Notes: a model not told the origin generated them from the sequence alone. Positions 5,689 through 13,123 are shown, counted from the first letter of the stretch. The stretch is 14,405 nucleotides of DNA from Atopobium sp. (GCA_015258785.1 JABZHP010000028.1:1-14405), one strand, 5' to 3'. Numbers and translations: made by a program.

Positions 5689-7836
5689 TTAATCGCCTAA
5701 ACGAAGAGTAGCGGCAATGATAACAGGCTCGTCAGATGGGTAGCCACCCAACTCCACTGCTGCAAGGCTCAAAATCTGCTCAAGGGAAGTCATTCCAGAC
5801 AAGTCGATGATTCGCTTGCCAACTACCACATAGACGTTTGGCAGATTGGCTCCACCGTCGTTGTATACGGTCAAGTCCTCTACCAGCGCCGTTACACCCT
5901 TGCGCCATGAACTAATGGTCTCTTGAAGCACCTCAGCGTTTGGACGCTGGAGCCTAATTACGCCCTCAGAATCAATAAGACGAAGAGCAATGCGCTTTTT
6001 GGTGAGAAGACCAAAGAGCTTCTTTTCAGTAGTAGTTGCAGTGTATGCAAAGAGCTCGGATGAATGAGCAACCTCAGAAACGTTTTCTGCACCCTCACCA
6101 AGATTTTCTACCACAAGTTTCTTAAGCTCATCTGCACTTAGACGTGTAGCATTAACATCCTTACTGCGCAGCTCAGTAGCACCAACAGCAATTGCACGGA
6201 CAACGTGGCGCTGAGTATCAACCTCAACAGTAACCTCAACGGTTCCAGGAGCTGCACCCATCTTGATAGCGCGAGCCTCTGCCTCACGCCTGACACTCAC
6301 AATGTCATCGTCTGTTGGGTTGGTAACACTGCGCTCAACCATATCGCGAACCATTGCAAGAGCAACGCCAATGGTAGAGATAACAGGGGCATTCTTAGCA
6401 ATGCGGAACGAGTGACCCATGGTCTTTGCCAAGTGTGGCACTACCGTAGAAGCTCCGCCGCCACCGCCAACATAAACAGTTGTGCGAGGATCCATGCCAT
6501 AGTCTTTCATAAGCTGTTCTGCTACAGCGCCGTTCTTCTTTGCGGCGAATGCAAGAACCTGAGCTGCTGCTTCTTCAACGCTCACGCCCATCTTCTCTGC
6601 AAGAGGAGCCCATGCCGCACGAGCAGCTTCAACAGATCCGCGAGCATAATCACCCTCGGGTACAAAGCCCGCAATATTTGCAGCGCCAGCCATGGTCAAA
6701 CAGACGCGAAGACCACCATCACACTCAATAGCTGCGTATTCAGGGTCTCCATCCATAGGACGAACAGCAACTAGACGTGGGTTCACAATCTTTTCTGCGT
6801 CGGTGTAAACCTCGTAATCCAAGTTAGCAATGTGTGCAGAACGAGGTCCCACGTCAACGGCTTTGCCATCAGAAATTTGCACCATAGAACCGCCGCCAAT
6901 ACCAACGGTTCTAACGTCCAATGACGAGAGGTACGTCTTATGGCCACCAACTTCTGCATACTTGACCATAACCTTGCCGTCTTTAACGCAAGAAATATCG
7001 GTAGAAGTGCCACCAACCTCAAAGAACAAGCCATCGGTGAGCTTCTCGTACATCAAAGCACCAGCTACACCAGCTGCAGGACCAGAAAGAATGGTCAGGA
7101 TGGGGCGATGACGAACCTCGTCAACGGTCATAACGCCGCCATCGCAACGCATAACCATAAGCGGTGACTCAATACCGGCCTCACGAATACTCTTGTCAGT
7201 CATATTTGCAGCTTCAAGCATCTTAGGCATGATGGAAGCATTAACAACTGCTGTACGAGTACGAATAGCCAGGCCATAAAGCTTGGAAATGTCATTTGTA
7301 GCCGTAGCAGGAACTTCTCTCTCAGAGCATTCTGCAATTACGGCGTTCTCGTTAGTTGGATCGTCTACGCTAAATGCTTCGGCTGCAACATAAGAAGTTG
7401 AACCTTCCGAGAAAAGCTGTTCGATTGCGTTCTTAATACCAGCTTCTACGTCGGAGGATGTGTCTACAAAAGCATTTTTGGTACGCAGGAATTTACCGGC
7501 AGCAAGTTCAATATCGCCAACGTTAGTATCACTTTTACTCTTAGCTCCCTGAAGGCCGCTGCCAAGCGTTACGATACCAACCTGCGCAACATCACCCTCA
7601 AGCAGGGCGTTTGTTGCTTGAGTAGTTCCGTGAGCAATAAAGACAACGTCTTCAGGCTTAATGTTGTGCTGCTCCATAACACCATGAAGCACCTGCACAA
7701 TACCTGCTGCGACACCCGCTTCAGCGGTGTGTGTGGTAGGTGTTTTAACCGTGCCGATAATTTCGTACGTATCATTGTCGATGGCGACAGCATCAGTAAA
7801 TGTTCCGCCAACGTCGATTCCAATACGAACTTTCAC
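5689..7836 (-). CDS. HyuA-type hydantoinase/oxoprolinase, stand-alone
   Basis: HyuA proteins are actin-like-fold ATPases that activate cyclic amides (hydantoins, oxoproline) or ketones by phosphorylation, usually with a HyuB partner. The 715 residues show GIDVGGTFTD (6-15, phosphate loop), HGTTQATNALLEG (69-81) and RTRTAVVNASIMP (192-204). They also show LSGPAAGVAGA (250-260), EVGGTSTDIS (273-282), GIGGGS (312-317) and a Gly-rich GGGGGAS further on. From about residue 520 a C-terminal domain of roughly 190 residues has no motif I know. It starts at GTG 7836, behind GAGGAGG. A hairpin lies between it and the permease gene. No hyuB, carbamoylase or decarboxylase gene is in the window; the HExxH and flavoprotein genes take that place. 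The substrate is unknown. Confidence 0.88.
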   Translation of the reverse strand: MKVRIGIDVGGTFTDAVAIDNDTYEIIGTVKTPTTHTAEAGVAAGIVQVLHGVMEQHNIKPEDVVFIAHGTTQATNALLEGDVAQVGIVTLGSGLQGAKSKSDTNVGDIELAAGKFLRTKNAFVDTSSDVEAGIKNAIEQLFSEGSTSYVAAEAFSVDDPTNENAVIAECSEREVPATATNDISKLYGLAIRTRTAVVNASIMPKMLEAANMTDKSIREAGIESPLMVMRCDGGVMTVDEVRHRPILTILSGPAAGVAGALMYEKLTDGLFFEVGGTSTDISCVKDGKVMVKYAEVGGHKTYLSSLDVRTVGIGGGSMVQISDGKAVDVGPRSAHIANLDYEVYTDAEKIVNPRLVAVRPMDGDPEYAAIECDGGLRVCLTMAGAANIAGFVPEGDYARGSVEAARAAWAPLAEKMGVSVEEAAAQVLAFAAKKNGAVAEQLMKDYGMDPRTTVYVGGGGGASTVVPHLAKTMGHSFRIAKNAPVISTIGVALAMVRDMVERSVTNPTDDDIVSVRREAEARAIKMGAAPGTVEVTVEVDTQRHVVRAIAVGATELRSKDVNATRLSADELKKLVVENLGEGAENVSEVAHSSELFAYTATTTEKKLFGLLTKKRIALRLIDSEGVIRLQRPNAEVLQETISSWRKGVTALVEDLTVYNDGGANLPNVYVVVGKRIIDLSGMTSLEQILSLAAVELGGYPSDEPVIIAATLRLGD

Positions 7837-7882
7837 GTTTCCTCCTCGATTTACAGCAATCTATCAGCTGCAAAGATAAAAC

Positions 7883-7920
7883 GAGGCGAGAAGCCCACAA
7901 CAAGAGGGTCTTCTCGCCCC
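7883..7920 (-). terminator. Hairpin between the permease and HyuA genes, possible intra-operon attenuator
   Basis: Arms 7885-7893 and 7910-7918 form a perfect 9-bp stem that can extend inward (CCC with GGG, one bulge). On the minus strand it is followed by GTTTTATC, a short U tract. It lies just after the permease stop and about 45 nt before the hyuA-like start. It could lower expression of the enzymes relative to the permease, or protect the permease mRNA 3' end. Confidence 0.6.
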
Positions 7921-7931
7921 AAGGTCAGAAC

Positions 7932-9233
7932 TTAGAAGTACAGAACACCAGACAGAATTACACCAACGATGGAAACTGCCCAGAGGTAAGGAAGCATCTT
8001 ACGAGTAACGGTGTTGACGTCAACCTCGCAGAAGTTTGCAGTCCAAACGTTCTGAGTGTTGGTTGGGTCGCCACCTGCCTGGATGCGCTCTGCAGACAGG
8101 AATGCACCCATGACAGCAAGAGGATTCAAGGTGTTCAGGCCAATGATGAGAGCTGCGATACCAGAACCAAGACCAAACATGTTCATAGGTCCACGATACA
8201 GAGCCAATGGCGAGAGGACCGCAAAGAAGATGATGTATGCAACAAGGTTTTGTGGCATGATGCCAAGCAGGAATGGGTTAAGAACTGCCTTAACCGTTGG
8301 GTTGGTAACTGCGAGGTAAAGGATACCAATGCCAACCATCAGGATAATTGCAGGACCAGCGTCAGTTACACCGTCATAGCAGGTCTTTGCAAGAAGATTC
8401 ATTGCCTTGCTAAAGCTCTTAGAGGTGAACAGCAGGCACCACAGAATACCAACGGTAAATGCTGGGGTAACAGGAACCTTCAAGAAAGCAACAAGCACAA
8501 TAGGAATCAGTGGAGTCAGCATTGCAAGACCACCAGCAACGCCGGTGAGCTGCTTGGAGTTGCTCTGCTCAGCAACTGGAGCGCTAAAGGCAAACTTAAT
8601 GCCATTACGCTTGAACTCAACAACAATCATGATCAAGGTTGCAATACCAGTTGCAACAGCCAGATAAACCTCAAAACCCTGAACCTGAGCAATGTCTAGG
8701 TTGAAGAGCTTTGCGAAGGTTGTCCAGTTGGCAATATTGAGTGCCAGACCAGTGGTAAATGACATCAAGAAGATACATGCCGCACTAGCTGCGGGAACAC
8801 CAACAGAAATCAAAATTGGCAGAACAATTGAGCCAACCATGATGATGGATCCCAAGCCAGACAGTGTCGTGAAGAGGACAGCCACTGCAATAGACATAAT
8901 CAAGGTGATTACCAGGGGCTTATCGCCACCAAGCTCTGCACTCTTCTTGATGATTGTCTCAGTAACGCCAGTTTTGTTCATAAGCTGACCCAACCATGCA
9001 CCAAAAATAACAGCCATGATTGCGGCGCCCATACGAACGGTACCAGCCTCAAATACTGATGTCAGCCAGCCAATTTCTTTTCCGTCACCATCTTTTCCAA
9101 ACATTGGAACGCCTGCGATGACACAAATCAAAATGGCCATCAGTGGCAGGGCAAGCAGAGTTGGAATCTTCTTAGTCATCATCAATGCAGCTACAGCCAC
9201 AAAGACCAAGAGGATCAAAATACCCTGAACCAT
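7932..9233 (-). CDS. Permease of the ion-transporter superfamily (organic anion/citrate-like)
   Basis: An integral membrane protein of 433 residues with about 11-12 hydrophobic segments, the first at residues 2-20 with no cleavable signal. Small-residue and Gly/Pro-rich stretches (TTLSGLGSIIMVGSIVLPIL, SFTTGLALNIANW, ALYRGPMNMFGLGSGIAAL) resemble re-entrant hairpin regions of secondary carriers of the GntP/CitM/DcuC sort, so proton- or Na-coupled uptake of an organic acid or related compound is likely. The exact family is not certain. The ATG at 9233 follows AAGGAGG. It is the first structural gene after the ROK repressor and precedes the hyuA-like gene, so it most likely imports the substrate of that enzyme. 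Its 241-bp upstream region is rich in inverted repeats. Confidence 0.82.
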   Translation of the reverse strand: MVQGILILLVFVAVAALMMTKKIPTLLALPLMAILICVIAGVPMFGKDGDGKEIGWLTSVFEAGTVRMGAAIMAVIFGAWLGQLMNKTGVTETIIKKSAELGGDKPLVITLIMSIAVAVLFTTLSGLGSIIMVGSIVLPILISVGVPAASAACIFLMSFTTGLALNIANWTTFAKLFNLDIAQVQGFEVYLAVATGIATLIMIVVEFKRNGIKFAFSAPVAEQSNSKQLTGVAGGLAMLTPLIPIVLVAFLKVPVTPAFTVGILWCLLFTSKSFSKAMNLLAKTCYDGVTDAGPAIILMVGIGILYLAVTNPTVKAVLNPFLLGIMPQNLVAYIIFFAVLSPLALYRGPMNMFGLGSGIAALIIGLNTLNPLAVMGAFLSAERIQAGGDPTNTQNVWTANFCEVDVNTVTRKMLPYLWAVSIVGVILSGVLYF

Positions 9234-9255
9234 GTTTCCTCCTTAGGAACACATT

Positions 9256-9290
9256 GTTTGATAGCAAGTGCAGCTATCTCTCCTTCAAAC
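9256..9290. promoter_or_regulatory. Nested inverted repeats in the permease leader
   Basis: GTTTGA (9256-9261) pairs with TCAAAC (9285-9290) and encloses GATAGC (9260-9265) with GCTATC (9273-9278). The element sits immediately upstream of the permease ribosome binding site. It could be an operator near the transcription start or an mRNA hairpin affecting translation. Confidence 0.45.
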
Positions 9291-9331
9291 AACCTACACG
9301 TACTTCTATTGATGCATGAGCACCATGTTGA

Positions 9332-9356
9332 CGACTTTGATGAGCAGACAAAGTCG
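9332..9356. promoter_or_regulatory. 8-bp inverted repeat upstream of the permease gene, operator candidate
   Basis: CGACTTTG (9332-9339) and CAAAGTCG (9349-9356) are perfect inverted arms separated by 9 nt, a two-turn dyad of the kind bound by dimeric repressors. It is about 100 bp before the permease start, in a plausible promoter region, although no convincing -35/-10 pair could be fixed. Confidence 0.5.
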
Positions 9357-9401
9357 AGAAACACCTTTGTTCCAGCGCAGCACATAGCGTACTACTTCCC
9401 C

Positions 9402-9468
9402 GCAAGTACCTTGCTTTTCTTACGCAAGCCTTACCGATTTCTTGCACATAACCTGCGTAAGCCTTACC
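9402..9468. promoter_or_regulatory. Cluster of three related short palindromes, operator candidate
   Basis: GCAAG-TAC-CTTGC (9402-9414), GCAAG-C-CTTAC (9424-9434) and GTAAG-C-CTTAC (9457-9467) are related inverted repeats with centres at 9408, 9429 and 9462, so spaced 21 and 33 bp, two and three helical turns. The last two share a 10-bp direct repeat, and an 8-bp inverted pair joins 9419-9426 with 9454-9461. They lie between the repressor stop and the permease start. Confidence 0.5.
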
Positions 9469-9474
9469 AAATAC

Positions 9475-10536
9475 CTACACCGAACTTACTGGATGCCAGC
9501 CAGAAACAAGTACTTGTTTCCAAAGCTGGACAGTTTCTGGACAAAGACACGCAAATCTTAGGGCAGAAACAGCATCCCTTAGTAAGTTTCTTGAAGTCAT
9601 TCTTGTAACGATCAGTTTTGGAAATTCCTCGAACTGAGCAAATTTTTGCACCAAAAGCGCAGGAGTAGACAGCGCCTTATTCAGCACATCTGTCTTAAGC
9701 AAAGAGGTGGAGACATCTTCTTCAGGTACAGATACAACTACAGCATCAACAGAAAAAAGACTCTGAACAGCGCTTATAAGATTCATTAATGCATCAAGCT
9801 TCAAACCATCTGAGGTAACAAGCTGCTGAGTAATATCAGCATTTAGTCCCTCTTTCATTGGAAGAGGAGCGTTATCGCAAACAACTTGAGCCACAACTCG
9901 CGGTCCAAATGAAAGATGTAAGTACGAAGAAACGCCCTCAATGTTGTCCGTGCTCTCAACATGCGAAAGCGCAAAGTCACTCTGCTCAAACTGCTTCACC
10001 ACTACCCTGAAGGTGCTCTTTAATGCTTGTACCAGAGAAATTGTTGCCGAATCATGGCCCGTTGAATACATGACGGAAAGCTCTGATTCCAGCACATCGC
10101 CTTCAAGCAAAACTCCAATTCCCTTAAGAATTGCGCCATCAACAATCAGCTCAGTAAGAGCAGCTTCAATCCCCTCAAGAAGGGTTTCTCCCGAAGGAGC
10201 TTCTTCTGACAGCGTGATGCGGGCATGCTCGTTAAGAGTCATGTCCACGAGTATAAGTTCCTGACTCTGGCGAGAAACTCTGACGAGTCCCAAGAGGCCA
10301 AATTTTGGAGCAAGTTGCAGAAGTGTCTTTGATCTACCTGCAGTTACTACGCGTTCTGAACTTTCTTCAACCATTTTTGACTGAAGCAAGTCTTGGACAA
10401 TAGTAGTAACGGTACTGGGAGAAAGAGATAATTCACGCGCCAATTCAACACGAGACAGAGCGTTTTTCTCACACAGTGCTTGAATAACAGCGCGTTTATT
10501 GGAATATGCAATATCTTTAGTGCTGACAATTGACAT
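9475..10536 (-). CDS. ROK-family transcriptional regulator with a degenerate kinase-like domain
   Basis: A DNA-binding protein of 353 residues. The winged helix-turn-helix at about 12-58 (NKRAVIQALCEKNALSRVEL, then LSLSPSTVTTIVQDLL) has the usual N-terminal layout of NagC/Mlc/XylR-type repressors. The rest has the length and strand pattern of a ROK domain, but I find neither the DxGxT ATP loop nor the Cys-rich zinc motif, so it should sense a ligand without phosphorylating it, or may have drifted far. The ATG at 10536 follows a strong purine-rich SD. A 23-bp palindrome in its leader suggests autoregulation. It is the gene directly before the permease-HyuA unit on the same strand, which makes it the likely local regulator. 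Confidence 0.85.
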   Translation of the reverse strand: MSIVSTKDIAYSNKRAVIQALCEKNALSRVELARELSLSPSTVTTIVQDLLQSKMVEESSERVVTAGRSKTLLQLAPKFGLLGLVRVSRQSQELILVDMTLNEHARITLSEEAPSGETLLEGIEAALTELIVDGAILKGIGVLLEGDVLESELSVMYSTGHDSATISLVQALKSTFRVVVKQFEQSDFALSHVESTDNIEGVSSYLHLSFGPRVVAQVVCDNAPLPMKEGLNADITQQLVTSDGLKLDALMNLISAVQSLFSVDAVVVSVPEEDVSTSLLKTDVLNKALSTPALLVQKFAQFEEFPKLIVTRMTSRNLLRDAVSALRFACLCPETVQLWKQVLVSGWHPVSSV

Positions 10537-10571
10537 ACGTGTCCCCTCCTCTCCATTTCTGCCTGTACTAC

Positions 10572-10594
10572 CTTATTTCGACTCTCGAAATAAG
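10572..10594. promoter_or_regulatory. 23-bp palindrome in the ROK regulator leader, probable ROK operator
   Basis: CTTATTTCGA (10572-10581), CTC, TCGAAATAAG (10585-10594) form a perfect dyad 36 bp before the regulator start. The TTATTT-N9-AAATAA layout with inner CG steps is like the operators known for NagC/Mlc-type ROK repressors. It lies just downstream of the predicted promoter, a good position for autorepression. Confidence 0.7.
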
Positions 10595-10633
10595 TCCATC
10601 AAACTGAGAAAGGAACGGGGCTAACGGTATGAA

Positions 10634-10661
10634 ATTATCGCCAAATGGTCATGCTGAACAA
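10634..10661 (-). promoter_or_regulatory. Putative sigma-70 promoter of the ROK regulator gene
   Basis: On the minus strand a -35 TTGTTC (10661-10656) and a -10 GATAAT (10639-10634) are separated by 16 nt. Transcription would start near 10627, placing the 23-bp palindrome about 35-55 nt into the transcript. The call rests on consensus match alone. Confidence 0.45.
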
Positions 10662-10683
10662 TTTTGAAAACGGCGCCGATTCT

Positions 10684-11481
10684 TTACGCCAACTCTTCCA
10701 GAATTCGACGCATTTCTTTCTGAACACCCTGCTCGGTGTTAGGCGCAATGACCTTGGTGGCAATTGTCTTGAGCGCGTAGCGAGCGTTGTCCATAACGTA
10801 CGCGGTGCCCGCATAACGCAGCATGGCGTAATCATTCATGGAGTCGCCAAAAACGGCAATCTGGTCGCGAGAAATGCCATAGTACCTGCGGATCTGCTCA
10901 AGTCCTGTGGCCTTATTCACGCCACGAGGCACCACGTCAATCCATGTCTCGCCGGAAGGCATGAACGAAAGTCTGTCGCCCATCTCGCGCTCAAGAATCA
11001 TGGCCATATCCATGGAGCGAGCCCTTGAATCGCAGCAAATAGCAGCCTTGATGATGCTGACGTCAGGTGAAGGCGGATCAAACACGCGCTCGGCGTTAGG
11101 CAGGTCTTTGTCCAGCTCGCGCACAAACGAGCTCTGGTCATCCAGCAAATACGTGTGCGTGCGGTCATAAACTACCAGGTGAATGCAGTCAAACTCAGAC
11201 GTCAACTCAAACAGCTTACGAATAGAAGCTGACGAAAAAACCTCGCGGTCAATAACCTCGTTCTCTACATAGACCTGCGTGCCCAAGGAAGCTACGTAAT
11301 CAATCTTGTCCGCAACCGGCTCAAACAACCAGCGCAGCGTATCATAGCGACGACCGGAGCTTGCTACAAAGTGAACACCACGTTTGTACAGCTCTTCGAT
11401 CAGCTCAAATGTCTCTGGCGGAACCTCGGAATTCTGGTCCAGCAGCGTACCGTCCATGTCCGATGCAATGAGTTTAATCAT
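10684..11481 (-). CDS. Cof-type HAD-superfamily phosphatase (second of a tandem pair)
   Basis: A cytosolic Mg-dependent phosphatase, probably acting on sugar phosphates or a similar small phosphorylated metabolite. The 265 residues have all HAD motifs: DMDGTLL (8-14, nucleophile Asp8 and acid Asp10), SSGRR (41-45), Lys190 in the VPRGVNKATGLE stretch, and GDSMND (212-217). The type-II cap between motifs II and III defines the Cof subgroup. The ATG at 11481 is 1 nt after the stop of the preceding HAD gene, whose end carries its ribosome binding site, so the pair is translationally coupled. Both proteins begin MIKL and share layout, pointing to an old duplication. Substrate unknown. Confidence 0.9.
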   Translation of the reverse strand: MIKLIASDMDGTLLDQNSEVPPETFELIEELYKRGVHFVASSGRRYDTLRWLFEPVADKIDYVASLGTQVYVENEVIDREVFSSASIRKLFELTSEFDCIHLVVYDRTHTYLLDDQSSFVRELDKDLPNAERVFDPPSPDVSIIKAAICCDSRARSMDMAMILEREMGDRLSFMPSGETWIDVVPRGVNKATGLEQIRRYYGISRDQIAVFGDSMNDYAMLRYAGTAYVMDNARYALKTIATKVIAPNTEQGVQKEMRRILEELA

Positions 11482-11482
11482 G

Positions 11483-12340
11483 CTAGTTCTCCATCATAAA
11501 ACGGGGAGTCTCCCCTGCTTTTGTTGCGCGCACAAGCTCGAGCAGGGCATGTGCAACGCCATCGTCTGCAGATGCACCCACGTGATGCTTTGCTACCTGC
11601 TTGACCTCTGGAATTGCGTTTGCCACCGCTACCGAGTGCGGAACTTTACTTAAAATCTCAACGTCATTCTCGCCGTCTCCAAAAACAAGCACCTCTTCTG
11701 GAGAAATGCCTGTTCTTTCCAGAAGCGTTTCAAAGCCAGTCAGCTTGGATACGCCCTTGGGCAGCACGTCAAACCACTGAGGAACTACCGACATGGTATA
11801 CACATCAGGGCAGGCTGCGGCCACTTTCTGGCGACAGCGCTCCATGTCCTCTTCTGTTCCCGGACAAGCAATTGTTGCGGCGACAAAATCGACGTCATCG
11901 GGGACTTGATCAACAATGCCCGAAACAAACACCAACTTACGCTCGTAATCGGCGAGAATATCTTTGTCCAGCGGACCGACAACATAGGCCGGGTTAAAAA
12001 GGTTAGTCTTCTCTGGATAGCAGACCAAGAACATGTTCTTCTCGTCAGCAAGAGCATCTGCGACGCCCTGCAACGTTTTGTGGTCAAAGATGGAGAGCGA
12101 GATAGTCTTGCCTTTATACAGCACGCGCTTGCCCGTGGACATGACGCCTGTTTGCATGCACGCCTCATCAAGACTGAAGAGACGCATCAACTCAACGTAA
12201 TCTCGGCCGGTACAGGGGCCAAACGCGATGTCCGTTTCTTCCAGGAGCGTGTGAATAGCCTTGCGTGTGAAGTCCGACACGCGTCTGTTGCCAAAAGGCA
12301 CCAGCGTGTTATCCATATCAGATAAAACAAGCTTAATCAC
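11483..12340 (-). CDS. Cof-type HAD-superfamily phosphatase with a DMDNT motif (first of a tandem pair)
   Basis: A paralogue of the downstream HAD gene, 285 residues. Motif I reads DMDNTLV (8-14), so the catalytic Asp8 and Asp10 are kept but the usual Gly after the second Asp is Asn. Motif II is CTGRD (43-47), Lys199 lies in LPKGVSKLTGFE, and GDGENDVEIL (221-230) is the metal-binding motif. The variable part between motifs II and III is a Cof-type cap with its own sequence, so substrate choice probably differs from its neighbour. The start is GTG 12340, behind a G-rich SD (GGGGG). A strongly structured 140-nt region lies directly upstream and may regulate it. Confidence 0.88.
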   Translation of the reverse strand: MIKLVLSDMDNTLVPFGNRRVSDFTRKAIHTLLEETDIAFGPCTGRDYVELMRLFSLDEACMQTGVMSTGKRVLYKGKTISLSIFDHKTLQGVADALADEKNMFLVCYPEKTNLFNPAYVVGPLDKDILADYERKLVFVSGIVDQVPDDVDFVAATIACPGTEEDMERCRQKVAAACPDVYTMSVVPQWFDVLPKGVSKLTGFETLLERTGISPEEVLVFGDGENDVEILSKVPHSVAVANAIPEVKQVAKHHVGASADDGVAHALLELVRATKAGETPRFMMEN

Positions 12341-12364
12341 AAACGTCCCCCGTTACTGCATGCT

Positions 12365-12472
12365 GCGTAGCTGGGCAAACGCGACGCGCGTCGCAGCCCA
12401 AGCGGACGCAGCTCTACGCCGAAGCAGCTTGAGCCGGAAAGCTCCAGGTCGGCACGACTCTAAGCTGCGGCG
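12365..12472 (-). other. Structured intergenic RNA candidate (leader of the HAD gene pair)
   Basis: One domain is an 11-bp stem with a 3-nt bulge (12417-12421 with 12468-12472, and 12425-12430 with 12462-12467). It encloses two small hairpins (12431-12444 and 12448-12458), that is, a three-way junction. The second domain pairs 12365-12370 with 12414-12419 and 12372-12376 with 12396-12400, and ends in a 14-nt self-complementary GC palindrome (12381-12394). The two outer stems compete for 12417-12419. It matches no riboswitch consensus I know and has no U tract. It could be a leader regulator, the transcript end of the gene before, or an independent small RNA. Confidence 0.5.
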
Positions 12473-12480
12473 TTGCACTT

Positions 12481-13023
12481 CTACCTAGTTGAACTATGTG
12501 CCAAGACGTCAAAGCGATCAATCTTGAGCAACACTTGGTCTAGTCCAATCATACCCGAGAGACGCACCTTTGACGTGTTCGAAGTCCAAATTAGAAGATC
12601 TCTAAATCCAGAACCTCGACGGCCGCCAATCCACTCCATACGCTTAATATCCTGGTAATTGATGGTAATCTCGTGTCCAAAGAACGGGACCATAACCATC
12701 TCATCGTCAAACAGCGAGACTTTGTAGCGGCTCAAGATGTACCACGCCATAAACATAACAACCGAGAAGGACGCAAAAAACGCCATAACAATGTCTGGGT
12801 TTGGCGTAAACACGTTAACGTAGCAGAGCCAGCCGAGAATAACTGCGATGGCGCTGACAAACGCCATGTCGATAATGAGCGAACGCGTGAGCGATGCGGG
12901 AGTCACGTAGGTATCGTGGTGGCTATGGCGGCGCTCGGAGATTCCAACATTGCCCGAGTGCTCCAAAATCGCAGCTGTAACGGGTGCCGCAACGACAATT
13001 ATTCCAAACAACACTGCGAGCAT
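12481..13023 (-). CDS. Small membrane protein with a C-terminal PH-like domain
   Basis: A protein of 180 residues with three hydrophobic segments (about 1-20, 48-68 and 77-98). A His-rich polar loop (ERRHSHH, about 31-37) follows the first segment. The last 80 residues are soluble and predicted beta-rich, with the pattern SLFDDEMVMVPFFGHEITI and YQDIKRMEWIGGRRGSGFRD. This looks like the bacterial PH-like domains attached to membrane anchors, but the assignment is by eye. The ATG at 13023 follows GGGAGG. It stands alone between pepT and the HAD pair with sizeable gaps on both sides. Function unknown; a role in membrane or envelope homeostasis is only a guess. Confidence 0.75.
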   Translation of the reverse strand: MLAVLFGIIVVAAPVTAAILEHSGNVGISERRHSHHDTYVTPASLTRSLIIDMAFVSAIAVILGWLCYVNVFTPNPDIVMAFFASFSVVMFMAWYILSRYKVSLFDDEMVMVPFFGHEITINYQDIKRMEWIGGRRGSGFRDLLIWTSNTSKVRLSGMIGLDQVLLKIDRFDVLAHSSTR

Positions 13024-13076
13024 TGCGACCTCCCTTTCCCCACGAAAAAAAAGAACGATGACCCCTCTTAATTATG

Positions 13077-13123
13077 CTACGCTCCCGCCCGCCATTAATT
13101 GACAAGGGTGAACGGGAGCGTAG
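13077..13123. promoter_or_regulatory. 11-bp inverted repeat between pepT and the membrane protein gene
   Basis: CTACGCTCCCG (13077-13087) and CGGGAGCGTAG (13113-13123) are perfect arms with a 25-nt AT-rich spacer that can pair further (CCC with GGG). It may be the 3' hairpin of the pepT transcript, but no U tract follows. On the minus strand a possible promoter (TTAATG, 16 nt, CATAAT) for the membrane protein gene overlaps the left arm, so an operator is also possible. Confidence 0.5.

Noticed and set aside
6205..6774. 189-codon plus-strand open frame
   Set aside because: Fully antisense to the hyuA-like gene with its conserved motifs; low-likelihood protein composition.
7800..8699. 299-codon plus-strand open frame
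   Set aside because: Antisense to the hyuA-like gene start and the permease, no SD, unnatural composition rich in Asn/Cys/His.
12417..12472. SRP (4.5S) RNA, suggested by GAAGCAGC and CAGGTC strings
   Set aside because: The strings occur in the wrong order and the fold is a three-way junction, not the long SRP hairpin with its conserved tetraloop.
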